Source: Prevotella sp. UBA4268
Lineage (GTDB): Bacteria; Bacteroidota; Bacteroidia; Bacteroidales; Bacteroidaceae
Length of the DNA: 31,745 nucleotides
Direction of reading: 5' to 3'
NCBI GenBank assembly: GCA_002395135.1
Contig: DGWC01000105.1
Span: 1 to 31,745, forward strand
Shown here one piece after another: positions 1 to 8,039 of the stretch. A model generated the notes under the pieces. That model ran no database searches. It had not been told where the DNA came from and saw nothing but the letters and a program-made list of their open reading frames with translations. Position numbers and translations under genes: made by a program. Every line of letters begins with the position of its first letter. Position 1 is the first letter of the stretch.

Positions 1-240
1 CTTCATTTCCTTGGCACGCTTCTTCTGCTGATAGAGGAATTTGCTGTAGTCAATGAGACGACAAACAGGCGGATTTGCATTCGGAGAAATCTCAACAAGG
101 TCAACGCCTTGCTGGTGAGCCATATCCAATGCTTGTCGGGTTGGCAGAACCATTGATTCTCCGTCACCCACAATTCGTACTTCGCGGACACGAATTTGCT
201 CGTTCACACGGTACTGTTGTCCTTTTTTGTCGTTCTTCAT
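1..240 (-). CDS. infC: Translation initiation factor IF-3, N-terminal part (cut by window edge)
   Basis: Reading the minus strand from the ATG at 240 gives 80 codons that run in frame off the left edge. The protein begins [20 protein letters not shown] and contains the IF-3 N-domain signature [20 protein letters not shown] at about residues 48-67, followed by the basic linker [11 protein letters not shown]-3 binds the 30S subunit, keeps it apart from 50S and proofreads the initiator tRNA and start codon. The start is a plain ATG, not the AUU that E. coli uses for infC autoregulation. thrS lies upstream on the same strand, the usual thrS-infC order; rpmI and rplT would be expected beyond the edge (inference). 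The C-domain is not in the window. Confidence 0.95.
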   Translation of the reverse strand, partial: MKNDKKGQQYRVNEQIRVREVRIVGDGESMVLPTRQALDMAHQQGVDLVEISPNANPPVCRLIDYSKFLYQQKKRAKEMK

Positions 241-277
241 TAACTGGTTTTAGTTCAACTGATTAGAAAATCGGCTG

Positions 278-285
278 CAAAGGTA
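278..285 (-). promoter_or_regulatory. Probable -7 promoter box for infC
   Basis: TACCTTTG on the minus strand matches the Bacteroidetes sigma-70 -7 consensus TAnnTTTG and is followed by GC, 37 nt upstream of the infC ATG. No -33 TTTG is seen at the usual 19-21 nt spacing. It suggests infC can be transcribed apart from thrS. The surrounding 241-453 gap is AT-rich and has short inverted copies of GTGCATAG/CTATGCAC but no gene. Confidence 0.6.
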
Positions 286-453
286 CAATTTTTAGTTCAT
301 AGTGCATAGCCCATAATTCAAAGTTTTTCGCAATTTTACAGATATTTAACATTACGTCTTTCTTCCTGTTCAGCGAACAACCATAAATCATGAACTATGC
401 ACCTATCACGATGAACATAAAAACCATACTATGCACGATTGCATTATGAAGGT

Positions 454-2397
454 CTAAAAGTCCTTTGTCATTTCTGCAACTTTGGCATTCACCTCGTCGA
501 TGAATTCCTGAATGGTCTTCACGCTCTGTTCTCCACCACCCTGCGGGCGCACGGCAACGAGTCCTTCTGCGGCTTCTTTCTCGCCGACGATGACCATATA
601 AGGAATGCGCTTCAGTTCATTATCGCGGATTTTCCTGCCAAGTTTCTCATTGCGAAGGTCAAGTGTGGCGCGCACACCTTGCAAATCGAATTTCTTGGCC
701 ACTTCTTTTGCATAGTCATTATACTTCTCTGACAGCGGAAGAATGGCCACCTGGTCGGGCGTGAGCCACAATGGGAAATGACCGCTTGTATGCTCGATGA
801 GCACGGCGCAGAAGCGCTCCATGCTGCCGAAAGGAGCACGGTGAATCATCACAGGTGTCTTCTTCGTGTTATCTTCGTCGGTATATTCCAGTTGGAAGCG
901 CTTTGGCAGGTTATAGTCCACCTGTATGGTGCCCAACTGCCAGCGACGCCCGATGGCATCCTTGATCATGAAGTCGAGTTTCGGACCATAGAAAGCGGCC
1001 TCGCCATATTCAATCTTGGCAGGCAGACCTTTCTCCTGGCAAGCCTCAACGATGGCTTTTTCGGCCAATGCCCAGTCTTCGTCGGTACCCACATACTTCT
1101 CATGGTCGTTAGGATCGCGCAGAGAAATCTGTGCTTCAAAGTTGAATCCGAAGGCAGTGAGCACGATATTGATGATTTCCATCACATTGAGGAACTCCTG
1201 TTTAACCTGGTCGGGACGGCAGAACAGGTGGGCATCGTCCTGTGTGAACGAGCGCACGCGGGTCAGTCCGTGCAATTCGCCGCTCTGCTCATAGCGATAA
1301 ACGGTACCGAATTCTGCAATACGCAGTGGCAGGTCGCGATAAGAGCGCGGCTTATTGGCAAAGATCTCGCAGTGGTGGGGACAGTTCATCGGCTTGAGCA
1401 TATACTCCTCACCTTCCTCTGGAGTGGTGATGGGGCGGAAAGAATCCTTTCCGTAGTGGGCATAGTGGCCACTTGTGACATAGAGATTCTTGCTTCCAAT
1501 ATGCGGAGTGATCACTTCCTGATAGCCGAAACGCTTCTGCACCTTGCGCAAATGGTCTTGCAAGCGCAGGCGAAGTTCCGTTCCCTTGGGCAGCCAGATG
1601 GGCAGTCCCTTACCCACACGCTCGGAGAACATGAACAAATCCATCTCTTTTCCAATCTTGCGATGGTCACGTTTCTTGGCCTCTTCAAGCATTACCAGAT
1701 ACTCGTCGAGCATTTTTTTCTTCGGGAAAGAGATGCCGTAGAGACGCTGCATCTGCTCACGCTCGGCATCACCACGCCAGAATGCACCAGCCACACTGGT
1801 GAGTTTCACAGCCTTGATGTCGCCTGTGTTCATCAAGTGCGGACCTCGGCACAAGTCGGTAAAGTTTCCCTGTGTGTATGTAGTGATGGTTCCGTCCTCC
1901 AAGTCCTGATCGATGTGCTCGCACTTGTAGGTCTGTCCGTCGGCAGCGAATTCCTTCAGCGCATCTGATTTCGACACTTCGCGGCGCACCACCGGCTCTT
2001 TCTTCGAGGCCAGTTCCTTCATCTTGTCTTCAATCTTGGTGAAGTCGCCCTCCTTGATCTGCTCGCCGTCGGGCAGAAGCACATCATAGAAGAATCCGTT
2101 TTCTATGGCCGGACCGAATCCGAACTGAATTCCAGGATACAACTCTTTCAGAGCCTCGGCCAGCAAGTGTGCGCTGGTGTGCCAGAAAGTATGCTTTCCC
2201 TCTTCGTCATCCCATTTATAAAGTGCGATGGTGGCATCTTCGTTGATGGGGCGGTTTAATTCTACTGTCTCACCATTCACACCGCAACTGATAATGCTAC
2301 GTGCCAAGGCCGGTGATATGCTCTCGGCAATTTCGAGTCCTGTCACGCCCTGCTCATACGAGCGAACAGAGCCGTCTGGAAATGTAATGTTAATCAT
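454..2397 (-). CDS. thrS: Threonyl-tRNA synthetase
   Basis: Charges tRNA-Thr with threonine using ATP in the cytoplasm. The 647-residue product is full length for bacterial ThrRS. It shows an N-terminal TGS domain (about 1-60), the editing domain with HTSAH (H73, H77), and the class II catalytic core. The core has the zinc-site segment [10 protein letters not shown], motif 2 around [19 protein letters not shown] and motif 3 APFGSMERF, followed by the anticodon-binding domain. The frame is open further upstream (to 2460), but the homologous N-terminus [10 protein letters not shown] starts at 2397, and the promoter box lies at 2428-2435, so the upstream ATG cannot be used from that promoter. 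infC follows downstream with its own promoter. Identification is secure. Confidence 0.97.
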   Translation of the reverse strand: MINITFPDGSVRSYEQGVTGLEIAESISPALARSIISCGVNGETVELNRPINEDATIALYKWDDEEGKHTFWHTSAHLLAEALKELYPGIQFGFGPAIENGFFYDVLLPDGEQIKEGDFTKIEDKMKELASKKEPVVRREVSKSDALKEFAADGQTYKCEHIDQDLEDGTITTYTQGNFTDLCRGPHLMNTGDIKAVKLTSVAGAFWRGDAEREQMQRLYGISFPKKKMLDEYLVMLEEAKKRDHRKIGKEMDLFMFSERVGKGLPIWLPKGTELRLRLQDHLRKVQKRFGYQEVITPHIGSKNLYVTSGHYAHYGKDSFRPITTPEEGEEYMLKPMNCPHHCEIFANKPRSYRDLPLRIAEFGTVYRYEQSGELHGLTRVRSFTQDDAHLFCRPDQVKQEFLNVMEIINIVLTAFGFNFEAQISLRDPNDHEKYVGTDEDWALAEKAIVEACQEKGLPAKIEYGEAAFYGPKLDFMIKDAIGRRWQLGTIQVDYNLPKRFQLEYTDEDNTKKTPVMIHRAPFGSMERFCAVLIEHTSGHFPLWLTPDQVAILPLSEKYNDYAKEVAKKFDLQGVRATLDLRNEKLGRKIRDNELKRIPYMVIVGEKEAAEGLVAVRPQGGGEQSVKTIQEFIDEVNAKVAEMTKDF

Positions 2398-2427
2398 TGT
2401 GTTTTTGTTTAAAATCAATATTGGCTG

Positions 2428-2462
2428 CAAAGTTAGCACTTTCTTTTGAGATAATATCAAAA
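2428..2462 (-). promoter_or_regulatory. Probable thrS promoter
   Basis: The minus strand has TAACTTTG (2435-2428), a good TAnnTTTG -7 box, and a TTTTG (2462-2458) 22 nt upstream that may be the -33 element, slightly further away than usual. The box sits inside a longer open frame upstream of thrS, which helps fix the thrS start at 2397. Confidence 0.6.
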
Positions 2463-2608
2463 TTTAACACATTTTCTTTCTTCTCACAGAAAAAATTTCG
2501 TTGAGGAGAATGCGTTTTTCTGCCATTAGCGACGTGAAACGATGGCTGCTGCAGGAAAGCGACCGTCACCATGGGAACAACAAATAATATGATGACGCAC
2601 AAGAATGC

Positions 2609-4624
2609 TCATTTACGGTCTTTCGATGCCTTGTATTTCTTGATGAGTCCATAGGCATTGAACAATCCCAGTTCTCCGGCTTTGCTCAGGTCTTCAAGTC
2701 CTTCGGCTTTGTTGCCGCTATAGATTCTCACCAGACCTCGGTTGAAATAGGCCTCGGCAATATCGGAATCGAGGGCAATGGCTCTCGTATAATCATCAAT
2801 GGCAGCCTGATATTGCCTGCGCATGGCATGGAGCGTGGCCCGGTCGTAATAGAGATACGGATTGTTGGGACTTAGTTTGATGGCCTCGTCGAAGTCGGCT
2901 TGGGTGCGTACGGCCCTAAGATCGGAGTCGATGCCTTGCGACTGCGTAAACTCATTCATCAGTGCTTGGCACACGCCGCGCTGCCAATAGGCTATGGCCA
3001 ATGTGCTGTCGGTCTGCACATAAGCAGTGAGATCGTTGATGGCAGCGTCAAAATTCTGCACCACCGAATAAGCAATGGCCCGGTGGATGAGCAGTGCCTT
3101 GTCTTTATTCAGGTCCTTGATGGCGGCCACGTCGGCCGTCAACGAGTCAACCAACATGAAATAGGCACGCGTCTCTCCCTCATTGAGGGTTTGCTGATTG
3201 CAGGTAATGCTAATGGCATGGCGCGGGTGCGAGGTGCGATTGAAGGCTTCCACCTCGTTATCATAGGCTGTATATCTCTTCACGCCATTCGTATAGCGCC
3301 GGTAAGAAAGCACATACATCGGCATAAGTTCGTCTTCCACCTTTCGGTTTTGCACCTTGCCGCGATAGGCAGAGTTGTATTCATGCTCCACCACCTGCTC
3401 GTCGGCCTCCACCAACTGGTTGTATTTGTTCATGTCGATGTCGCTTTGCTTACGAATCTCCCTGCTTTTCTTTCTGCCCCAACGCGGTTGTATGCCCAAA
3501 TGCTTGTCCATCTGGGCCTTGAAAACACGGAATTCGTCCATCTCCGCCTGTGCCGTCATGCCCAGACGACGATAGCAGCGTGCGCGATATTGCAGTCCCG
3601 TCCAGAAATTAGGGAACTCTTCAATCACACGAGAATAGTCGCGGATAGCCGCGCGCAGGTCTCCCGTCCTGTCGAGCAGTAGCGCACGGTTGAAAATAGC
3701 CATGATATTATTAGGCTCCAGATTGATAATGAAGTCGAAATCGTCTATGGCGCGGTTGTCATCCCCCACTTGTACACGCAACTGGCCTCGGTTATAATGC
3801 GCCAGGAAGTTGTTGGGATCCAGTTCGATGGCCTTGTCGTAGTCGGCCATGGCACCTCTCAGATTGTTGATGTTATAGCGTGCCAGCGCTCGATTCACAT
3901 AATTATTGGCCACAGAGGGCTTCAAATGAATGGCTTTTCCAAGTTGCTGGTCTGCATCTTTCCACTTTTTCCGGCTCAAACTGATCATCGCCCTTACCGT
4001 CCAGGCCTCTCCGTCGTAGGGATCGAGTTCCAAAGAGCGGTCGAGAAAGGCAGAGGCCTCCACGGTATCTCTCTGCTGCATGCACACTTCTGCCTTGAGT
4101 TGATAGATTTTTGCGTTGGTTTTCCATCGGTTCATCATCGAATCGAGTTCGAAATTCGCCTTGTCAAAGTCCTTGTCCTGTATGCGACACAGCGCACGAT
4201 TATACCACAGGTTCATGTTCATGGGGTCATTGGCTATGGCCTTGTCATAATCGGTGGCGGCATCGCTATATTTCTGCTGTCTGATACGGCACACTCCGCG
4301 AAGTTCATAGATAGTGGACACGTAGGGATTCAGGCTGATTGCTTCCGAACAATCGTTCTCCGCACCAAGATAATCATCAAGATTGTATTTCGCCAGGGCC
4401 CTGAAATACCATGGTTCATAGAGATACGGCTTGGCGGTGATTACCTGATTGAAATACTGGATGGACAGAACGTAGTCTTCATAATAGAGCGCACTGCGCC
4501 CGGCCATGATGACTCGGTCAATGTTATACTGGGCACACGAGGGCAAAAAGGCAAAAAGACAGAAAAGCAAAAGACTCTGCAGTCTCTTACCTTTCAGTTG
4601 TCGTGATGATGGTTTTCTCTTCAT
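2609..4624 (-). CDS. Large TPR-repeat lipoprotein
   Basis: A protein of about 671 residues with a lipoprotein signal peptide: a basic start (MKRKPSS), a hydrophobic stretch and the lipobox LPSC followed by AQ, with the acylated Cys about 30 residues in. The mature part is built from tandem tetratricopeptide repeats; phrases such as AMADYDKAIELDPNNFLAHYN and AAIDDYTRAIALDSDIAEAY recur. There are about eight repeats in the N-terminal half and two or three at the C-terminus. The two arrays are separated by a non-TPR stretch (roughly residues 370-480) that is charged and contains YVLSYRRYTNGVKRYTAYDN. TPRs are protein-protein scaffolds, so an envelope-assembly role is inferred and no specific function can be assigned. 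It follows def by about 60 nt and is probably in that operon. An alternative ATG at 4633 adds three residues. Confidence 0.9.
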   Translation of the reverse strand: MKRKPSSRQLKGKRLQSLLLFCLFAFLPSCAQYNIDRVIMAGRSALYYEDYVLSIQYFNQVITAKPYLYEPWYFRALAKYNLDDYLGAENDCSEAISLNPYVSTIYELRGVCRIRQQKYSDAATDYDKAIANDPMNMNLWYNRALCRIQDKDFDKANFELDSMMNRWKTNAKIYQLKAEVCMQQRDTVEASAFLDRSLELDPYDGEAWTVRAMISLSRKKWKDADQQLGKAIHLKPSVANNYVNRALARYNINNLRGAMADYDKAIELDPNNFLAHYNRGQLRVQVGDDNRAIDDFDFIINLEPNNIMAIFNRALLLDRTGDLRAAIRDYSRVIEEFPNFWTGLQYRARCYRRLGMTAQAEMDEFRVFKAQMDKHLGIQPRWGRKKSREIRKQSDIDMNKYNQLVEADEQVVEHEYNSAYRGKVQNRKVEDELMPMYVLSYRRYTNGVKRYTAYDNEVEAFNRTSHPRHAISITCNQQTLNEGETRAYFMLVDSLTADVAAIKDLNKDKALLIHRAIAYSVVQNFDAAINDLTAYVQTDSTLAIAYWQRGVCQALMNEFTQSQGIDSDLRAVRTQADFDEAIKLSPNNPYLYYDRATLHAMRRQYQAAIDDYTRAIALDSDIAEAYFNRGLVRIYSGNKAEGLEDLSKAGELGLFNAYGLIKKYKASKDRK

Positions 4625-4686
4625 CGTGCTCATCTGCTTTGCCTGTTTGCATTTCCCATCCTCATCCCCTGCCGTGTGCCGGCAAA

Positions 4687-5247
4687 CTATCTTCTGGGCG
4701 GCTTGGTGCGATAAGAGCAGCGGTATTTCCCCAGTGTGAGCGCCTTGAGTTTGCTTTTGATCAACTGGCGGCGCAAAGGAGAGATTCTGTCGATAAACAT
4801 GTGTGCATCGAGATGATCGAATTCATGTTGCATCACACGGGCCAAATAGCCGTCCACCCACTCTTCATGCTCGTTGCGGTCAGCATCCTCGTATTTCACG
4901 CGGATACGTTTGGGGCGCACCACTTTTTCATGAATGCCGGGCAGAGAGAGACATCCCTCTTCCATAGCATCAGTTTCGCTGTCGTCGAACTCAAGAATAT
5001 GAGGGTTTATATACGCTTTGCGGAATCCCTTGTACTCAGGAAGGTCTTCTGAAAGCACATCCAAGTCGATTACGGCCACACGGATGGGAAGTCCGATCTG
5101 TGGTGCTGCCAACCCCACGCCATCGCTGGCGGTCAGCGTTTCGAACATATTGTCAATCAATACGCCCAGGTCAGGATAGTCTTTCGGTATGTCCTGGCTC
5201 TCTTTTCGCAACACTGGTTGCCCATATATATAAATAGGTAAAATCAT
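4687..5247 (-). CDS. def: Peptide deformylase
   Basis: Removes the formyl group from the N-terminal Met of new proteins. The 186-residue product has all three metal-site motifs: GVGLAAPQIG (43-52), EGCLS with metal ligand C99, and QHEFDH with H141, catalytic E142 and H145. Length fits the family. It lies 32 nt downstream of ruvX and upstream of the TPR lipoprotein on the same strand, an arrangement common in Bacteroidales. No separate promoter box is visible, so cotranscription with ruvX is likely. Confidence 0.97.
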   Translation of the reverse strand: MILPIYIYGQPVLRKESQDIPKDYPDLGVLIDNMFETLTASDGVGLAAPQIGLPIRVAVIDLDVLSEDLPEYKGFRKAYINPHILEFDDSETDAMEEGCLSLPGIHEKVVRPKRIRVKYEDADRNEHEEWVDGYLARVMQHEFDHLDAHMFIDRISPLRRQLIKSKLKALTLGKYRCSYRTKPPRR

Positions 5248-5279
5248 CTGGCGGTTTTCCTGCTAATTGTTTTCTGTAG

Positions 5280-5696
5280 TCATGGTCGCCGGCTTTCCAT
5301 ATAACTCTGGAGGATGATGGTGGCACTGATCTCATCCACCAGCGCTTTGTTCTGGCGTGCTTTCTTATGAAGTCCGCCATCAAGCATTGCGCGATGAGCC
5401 AATACCGACGTGAACCGCTCATCAACATACTCAATGGGAATGTCGGGGCATACTTTTCTCCAGCGATTCACGAACTGCTGCACTCGCACCAAGTTCTCGC
5501 TGGGCGCCCCATTGGGCTGCATGGGCCTGCCAATGACGATTTTCTCGACAGGCTCGTGCGACATATAAGACTGGAGAAAGTCGAAAAGTTCAGACGTAGA
5601 AACAGTCGCCAACCCATTTGCTATAATCTGCAATGGGTCGGTGACTGCTATGCCTGTACGTTTCTTCCCGTAGTCTATCGATAAAATCCTTGCCAA
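5280..5696 (-). CDS. ruvX: Putative pre-16S rRNA nuclease (Holliday junction resolvase-like, YqgF)
   Basis: A 138-residue RNase H-fold protein of the YqgF/RuvX family, which matures the 5' end of 16S rRNA and was earlier proposed as a Holliday junction resolvase. Visible family motifs are the N-terminal LSIDYGKKRTGIAV (first catalytic Asp at residue 8), IVIGRPMQPNGA, YVDERFTS and the C-terminal LVDEISA that carries the last acidic residue. It starts 8 nt after the SPOR lipoprotein gene stops, and def follows, so these genes are almost certainly cotranscribed. Confidence 0.95.
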   Translation of the reverse strand: MARILSIDYGKKRTGIAVTDPLQIIANGLATVSTSELFDFLQSYMSHEPVEKIVIGRPMQPNGAPSENLVRVQQFVNRWRKVCPDIPIEYVDERFTSVLAHRAMLDGGLHKKARQNKALVDEISATIILQSYMESRRP

Positions 5697-5704
5697 TGTT
5701 TTGA

Positions 5705-6196
5705 TTACTGCTGGTTAAAGAGCAGCCAGGCATCAGGATATTGTGAGCGGAAATCGTTGCGGCTGCGCACAGCACTTGCCTTGTCGTCGAATGTGGAAGC
5801 GATAACGCGATAGAAATTGTTTCCACTGTTGAATGCAATCTGTGCCGGATAGCCAGCATTACGCAGTTGACGGGCAAGTCCTTCTGCATTTGCCTTCACA
5901 GAGAACGAACCAACCACTACGCTAAAGTTCTTCAAGCCAGAGCCGTCAACAACCGTCAGTTTCTCCTGACGTACGGAAACGTTGTCCACATTGTCGATAA
6001 CAGTGGTCTCGGTAGCCGGTCTCGTGGTTACAGGAGCCACTACTGTGGTCTCTTCAACGGCCTGTGCGCCAACGGCAGCCTCCTGAGCCTTTGCTTTCTC
6101 GTATGCCTTGCGATAGGCACTTTCCTTCTGTGAACCACAACTTGTAAATGCTAATGTCATGCACAAACCTGCGCATATCACCATGTACTTCTTCAT
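5705..6196 (-). CDS. SPOR-domain lipoprotein
   Basis: A 163-residue protein with a lipoprotein signal (MKKYMVICAGLCMTLAFTSC, acylated Cys at residue 20), an Ala/Glu/Thr-rich linker (about 30-85) and a C-terminal SPOR domain (about 88-160) beginning NFSVVVGSFSVKANAEGLAR. SPOR domains bind denuded glycan strands of peptidoglycan at division sites, so a periplasmic role at the cell wall is inferred. It is the first gene of the minus-strand run SPOR-ruvX-def-TPR. Upstream at 6242-6249 is TAATTTCG on the minus strand, one base off the -7 consensus, a weak promoter candidate. Confidence 0.92.
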   Translation of the reverse strand: MKKYMVICAGLCMTLAFTSCGSQKESAYRKAYEKAKAQEAAVGAQAVEETTVVAPVTTRPATETTVIDNVDNVSVRQEKLTVVDGSGLKNFSVVVGSFSVKANAEGLARQLRNAGYPAQIAFNSGNNFYRVIASTFDDKASAVRSRNDFRSQYPDAWLLFNQQ

Positions 6197-6343
6197 ACTT
6201 TTTCTCTATTGTTAGAATTAAACTTATTTCCAATGAATGTGCGAAATTACACAAAAACAATTAAAAACGGAGAAAAATGGTGCATAAAGTTTGTTAAATG
6301 ACATAAATACACGGTTTTTAACAAAAAATGAGTGTCTAAAACA

Positions 6344-6373
6344 TTGCAGTTACAAGAAAAATGAGTATTTTTG
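6344..6373 (+). promoter_or_regulatory. Promoter of the YtxH/holin-like operon
   Basis: TTG (6344-6346), 19 nt, then TATTTTTG (6366-6373): both Bacteroidetes promoter elements at ideal spacing. The -7 box overlaps the first codons of a longer in-frame ATG (6361), showing that the true start of the first gene is the later ATG at 6421. Predicted leader is about 40 nt. Confidence 0.75.
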
Positions 6374-6420
6374 CGAGAACTTTTATCAAGACATTTCAAA
6401 CAATTAAATCAACAACTGAT

Positions 6421-6639
6421 ATGAAAGCATTAGGTTACATTGGCGCATTCCTCGGCGGAGCCATCGCCGGAGCAGCATTAGGTTTATTGGTAGCACCCGA
6501 AAAGGGTACGGACACCCGTGAGAAAATCACAGATGCCATTGACGATTTCTGCAAGAAACACAACATCAACCTGTCACGCAAGGAGATTGTGGACCTGGCC
6601 GACGACATCAAGGAAGCCGCTTCAGACATCGCTGAATAA
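6421..6639 (+). CDS. YtxH-like small envelope protein
   Basis: A 72-residue protein beginning MKALGYIGAFLGGAIAGAAL. It has one short Gly/Ala-rich membrane segment (about 5-26) followed by LLVAPEKGTDTREKITDAID, the pattern typical of YtxH-domain proteins, and a charged helical tail. YtxH proteins are stress-linked in Firmicutes but their molecular role is unknown. An earlier in-frame ATG at 6361 is rejected because the promoter -7 box lies over it. It is first in a three-gene plus-strand operon, 9 nt before the holin-like gene. Confidence 0.85.
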   Translation: MKALGYIGAFLGGAIAGAALGLLVAPEKGTDTREKITDAIDDFCKKHNINLSRKEIVDLADDIKEAASDIAE

Positions 6640-6648
6640 AGAATTCTC

Positions 6649-6999
6649 ATGTTTTCCACAGACAAGAACATAGAGACCATCGGGCAACTCATTGAGGTGC
6701 TCAAGCATTACGTCGGGCTTCAGAACGAGTATCTGAGGCTCGATGTAATCGAGAAAGTGGTGCGGCTCATCACGGCATTGACTATTGCCGCCGTGGTGTT
6801 CCTCATCGTCATTATAATTTTCATCTATCTTTCTTTCGCTGCCGCCTATGCCATGGCGCCATATACTGGTTTTCCGCTGGCATTCCTTATCGTGGCAGCC
6901 TTCTATTTACTGATTTTCCTTTTGTTCCTTGCGTTCAGAAAGAACTGGATAGAAAAGCCACTGGTGAAATTCCTGGCCAGTCTGCTGATGGAACAATAG
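6649..6999 (+). CDS. Phage holin-like family membrane protein
   Basis: A 116-residue protein with a soluble N-terminal helix (about 1-40, LIEVLKHYVGLQNEYLRLDV) and two strong membrane segments (about 43-70 and 76-96), ending in a short basic cytoplasmic tail. This layout matches the chromosomal 'phage holin family' (Phage_holin_3_6-like) proteins widespread in Bacteroidetes. They are not linked to prophages, and nothing phage-like surrounds this one. Function unknown. It sits between the YtxH-like gene and a small basic protein gene. Confidence 0.82.
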   Translation: MFSTDKNIETIGQLIEVLKHYVGLQNEYLRLDVIEKVVRLITALTIAAVVFLIVIIIFIYLSFAAAYAMAPYTGFPLAFLIVAAFYLLIFLLFLAFRKNWIEKPLVKFLASLLMEQ

Positions 7000-7014
7000 T
7001 TGACAGAGCGAGTT

Positions 7015-7266
7015 ATGACAGAAGAAACGAACACAAACCTGTATACCACCTTGCGTTCCATTGAGGAACGGAAGATGCAGTTGCGCAAAGAAATCCGAAA
7101 AGACAACGACAAAATCAATAAGTTGCGCAAGGATTTGTTTGCAAAGCCTACCGCCCTGACCAGCAAGCGCGGCAAACTCAACGTGCAAGGACTGATGAAT
7201 ACGGGAGCCGGCGTGTTTGACGGTCTTCTGTTAGTATGGAAACTCTACAGGAAATTCAAGAAATAA
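7015..7266 (+). CDS. Small basic helical protein, third gene of the YtxH operon
   Basis: An 83-residue protein that I do not recognise by name. Residues 10-45 are strongly charged and heptad-like (SIEERKMQLRKEIRKDNDKI), suggesting a coiled coil. The C-terminus is GAGVFDGLLLVWKLYRKFKK, an amphipathic or membrane-associated helix. The ATG at 7015 is 15 nt after the holin-like stop; an in-frame TTG at 7000 would add five residues and is less likely. Its end overlaps the convergent metallohydrolase gene by 11 nt. Its place in the operon suggests it works with the two membrane proteins. Confidence 0.78.
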   Translation: MTEETNTNLYTTLRSIEERKMQLRKEIRKDNDKINKLRKDLFAKPTALTSKRGKLNVQGLMNTGAGVFDGLLLVWKLYRKFKK

Positions 7267-8029
7267 CTTCCACCGTTTGTCCGTCGTAAGCGAGTTGGAT
7301 GTCTTTGGGCAACCGACTGTTTACCTCTTCATGCAATCCTATATCATGACAGGAATGTATGAGGAACGATTGTTGTGCCCCTATTCTCCGCGCAAAAGCA
7401 ACGGCATCGTCCACATTCTGATGAGCGTGGTGGGCTGGATGGAAGCGCAACGCATTGACAACCAGCGTATCAACACCCTGTAAATAAGGAAGTTCTGCTT
7501 CATCAATCGTCTTCATATCTGTAATATAGGCCAGCCCGCCAATCCTGTAGCCGGTGATGGGAAGCATGTGGTGGTAGACACAGAAGGGGATTATCTCCAA
7601 CTCATTAATATAAATAGGTGTATGATGTTGCAGGGTATGCAGACATATACGTGGAGCACCGGGATAGCGATTCTCTGCAAAACAATAAGGAACCGTCTTC
7701 ATCAGTCCGCTTGATGTCAGTTCATCCGCATAGACATCCACCTCTCCGAACTGGCAGAAAGGCCGAAGATCGTCAATACCCCCCACATGATCATAATGGA
7801 TATGAGTGAGCAAAACGGCATCAATCTTGCGGAAAGGCTGTGTGAGCATCTGCTGTCTGAAGTCTGGTCCTGTATCAATCAGTATGCGCGTATGTTCAGT
7901 CTCTATCATGGCAGAGCACCGCAAGCGCTTGTCGTGAGGGTCTTTACTGGTGCAAACCTCACACTGACAGCCAATGGAAGGCACTCCGACAGACGTTCCT
8001 GTTCCTAAAAAGGTCAGTTTCATATCCAT
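7256..8029 (-). CDS. MBL-fold metallohydrolase, PhnP type
   Basis: A 257-residue metallo-beta-lactamase-fold hydrolase. The metal-binding motif is THIHYDH (75-81), preceded by ILIDTGPDFRQQ and followed by later ligands in HHMLPITGYR, AYITDMKTI and a C-terminal LIHSCHD. An N-terminal GCQCEVC (C21, C23, C26) matches the extra structural zinc site of PhnP-type phosphodiesterases. The exact substrate is unknown; cyclic phosphodiesters are a reasonable guess, and no other phosphonate genes are nearby. Start may be 8029 or the ATG six nt later at 8023, which gives the more typical MKLTFLGTGTS. It follows murB by about 10 nt. Confidence 0.9.
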   Translation of the reverse strand: MDMKLTFLGTGTSVGVPSIGCQCEVCTSKDPHDKRLRCSAMIETEHTRILIDTGPDFRQQMLTQPFRKIDAVLLTHIHYDHVGGIDDLRPFCQFGEVDVYADELTSSGLMKTVPYCFAENRYPGAPRICLHTLQHHTPIYINELEIIPFCVYHHMLPITGYRIGGLAYITDMKTIDEAELPYLQGVDTLVVNALRFHPAHHAHQNVDDAVAFARRIGAQQSFLIHSCHDIGLHEEVNSRLPKDIQLAYDGQTVEVIS

Positions 8030-8039
8030 AGTCTCAGAC

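Noticed and set aside
778..1968. 396-codon plus-strand open frame opposite thrS
   Set aside because: Complement shadow of a secure synthetase gene; no promoter box, no recognisable domain, His/Leu-rich composition typical of antisense frames.
3770..4606. Long plus-strand frames (also 2900-3682) opposite the TPR lipoprotein
   Set aside because: Shadows of the repeat-rich TPR gene; the minus-strand protein has clear repeats and a signal peptide.
6361..6420. Earlier in-frame ATG for the YtxH-like protein
   Set aside because: The -7 promoter box 6366-6373 overlaps these codons, so this ATG lies outside the expected transcript.
6649..6999. Prophage remnant because of the holin-like gene
   Set aside because: No other phage genes, attachment sites or integrase nearby; chromosomal holin-like proteins of this type are common in Bacteroidetes.
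7256..7266. 11-nt convergent overlap of the basic helical protein and metallohydrolase genes as a special feature
   Set aside because: Short convergent overlaps are common in compact genomes, and no extra structure is present.
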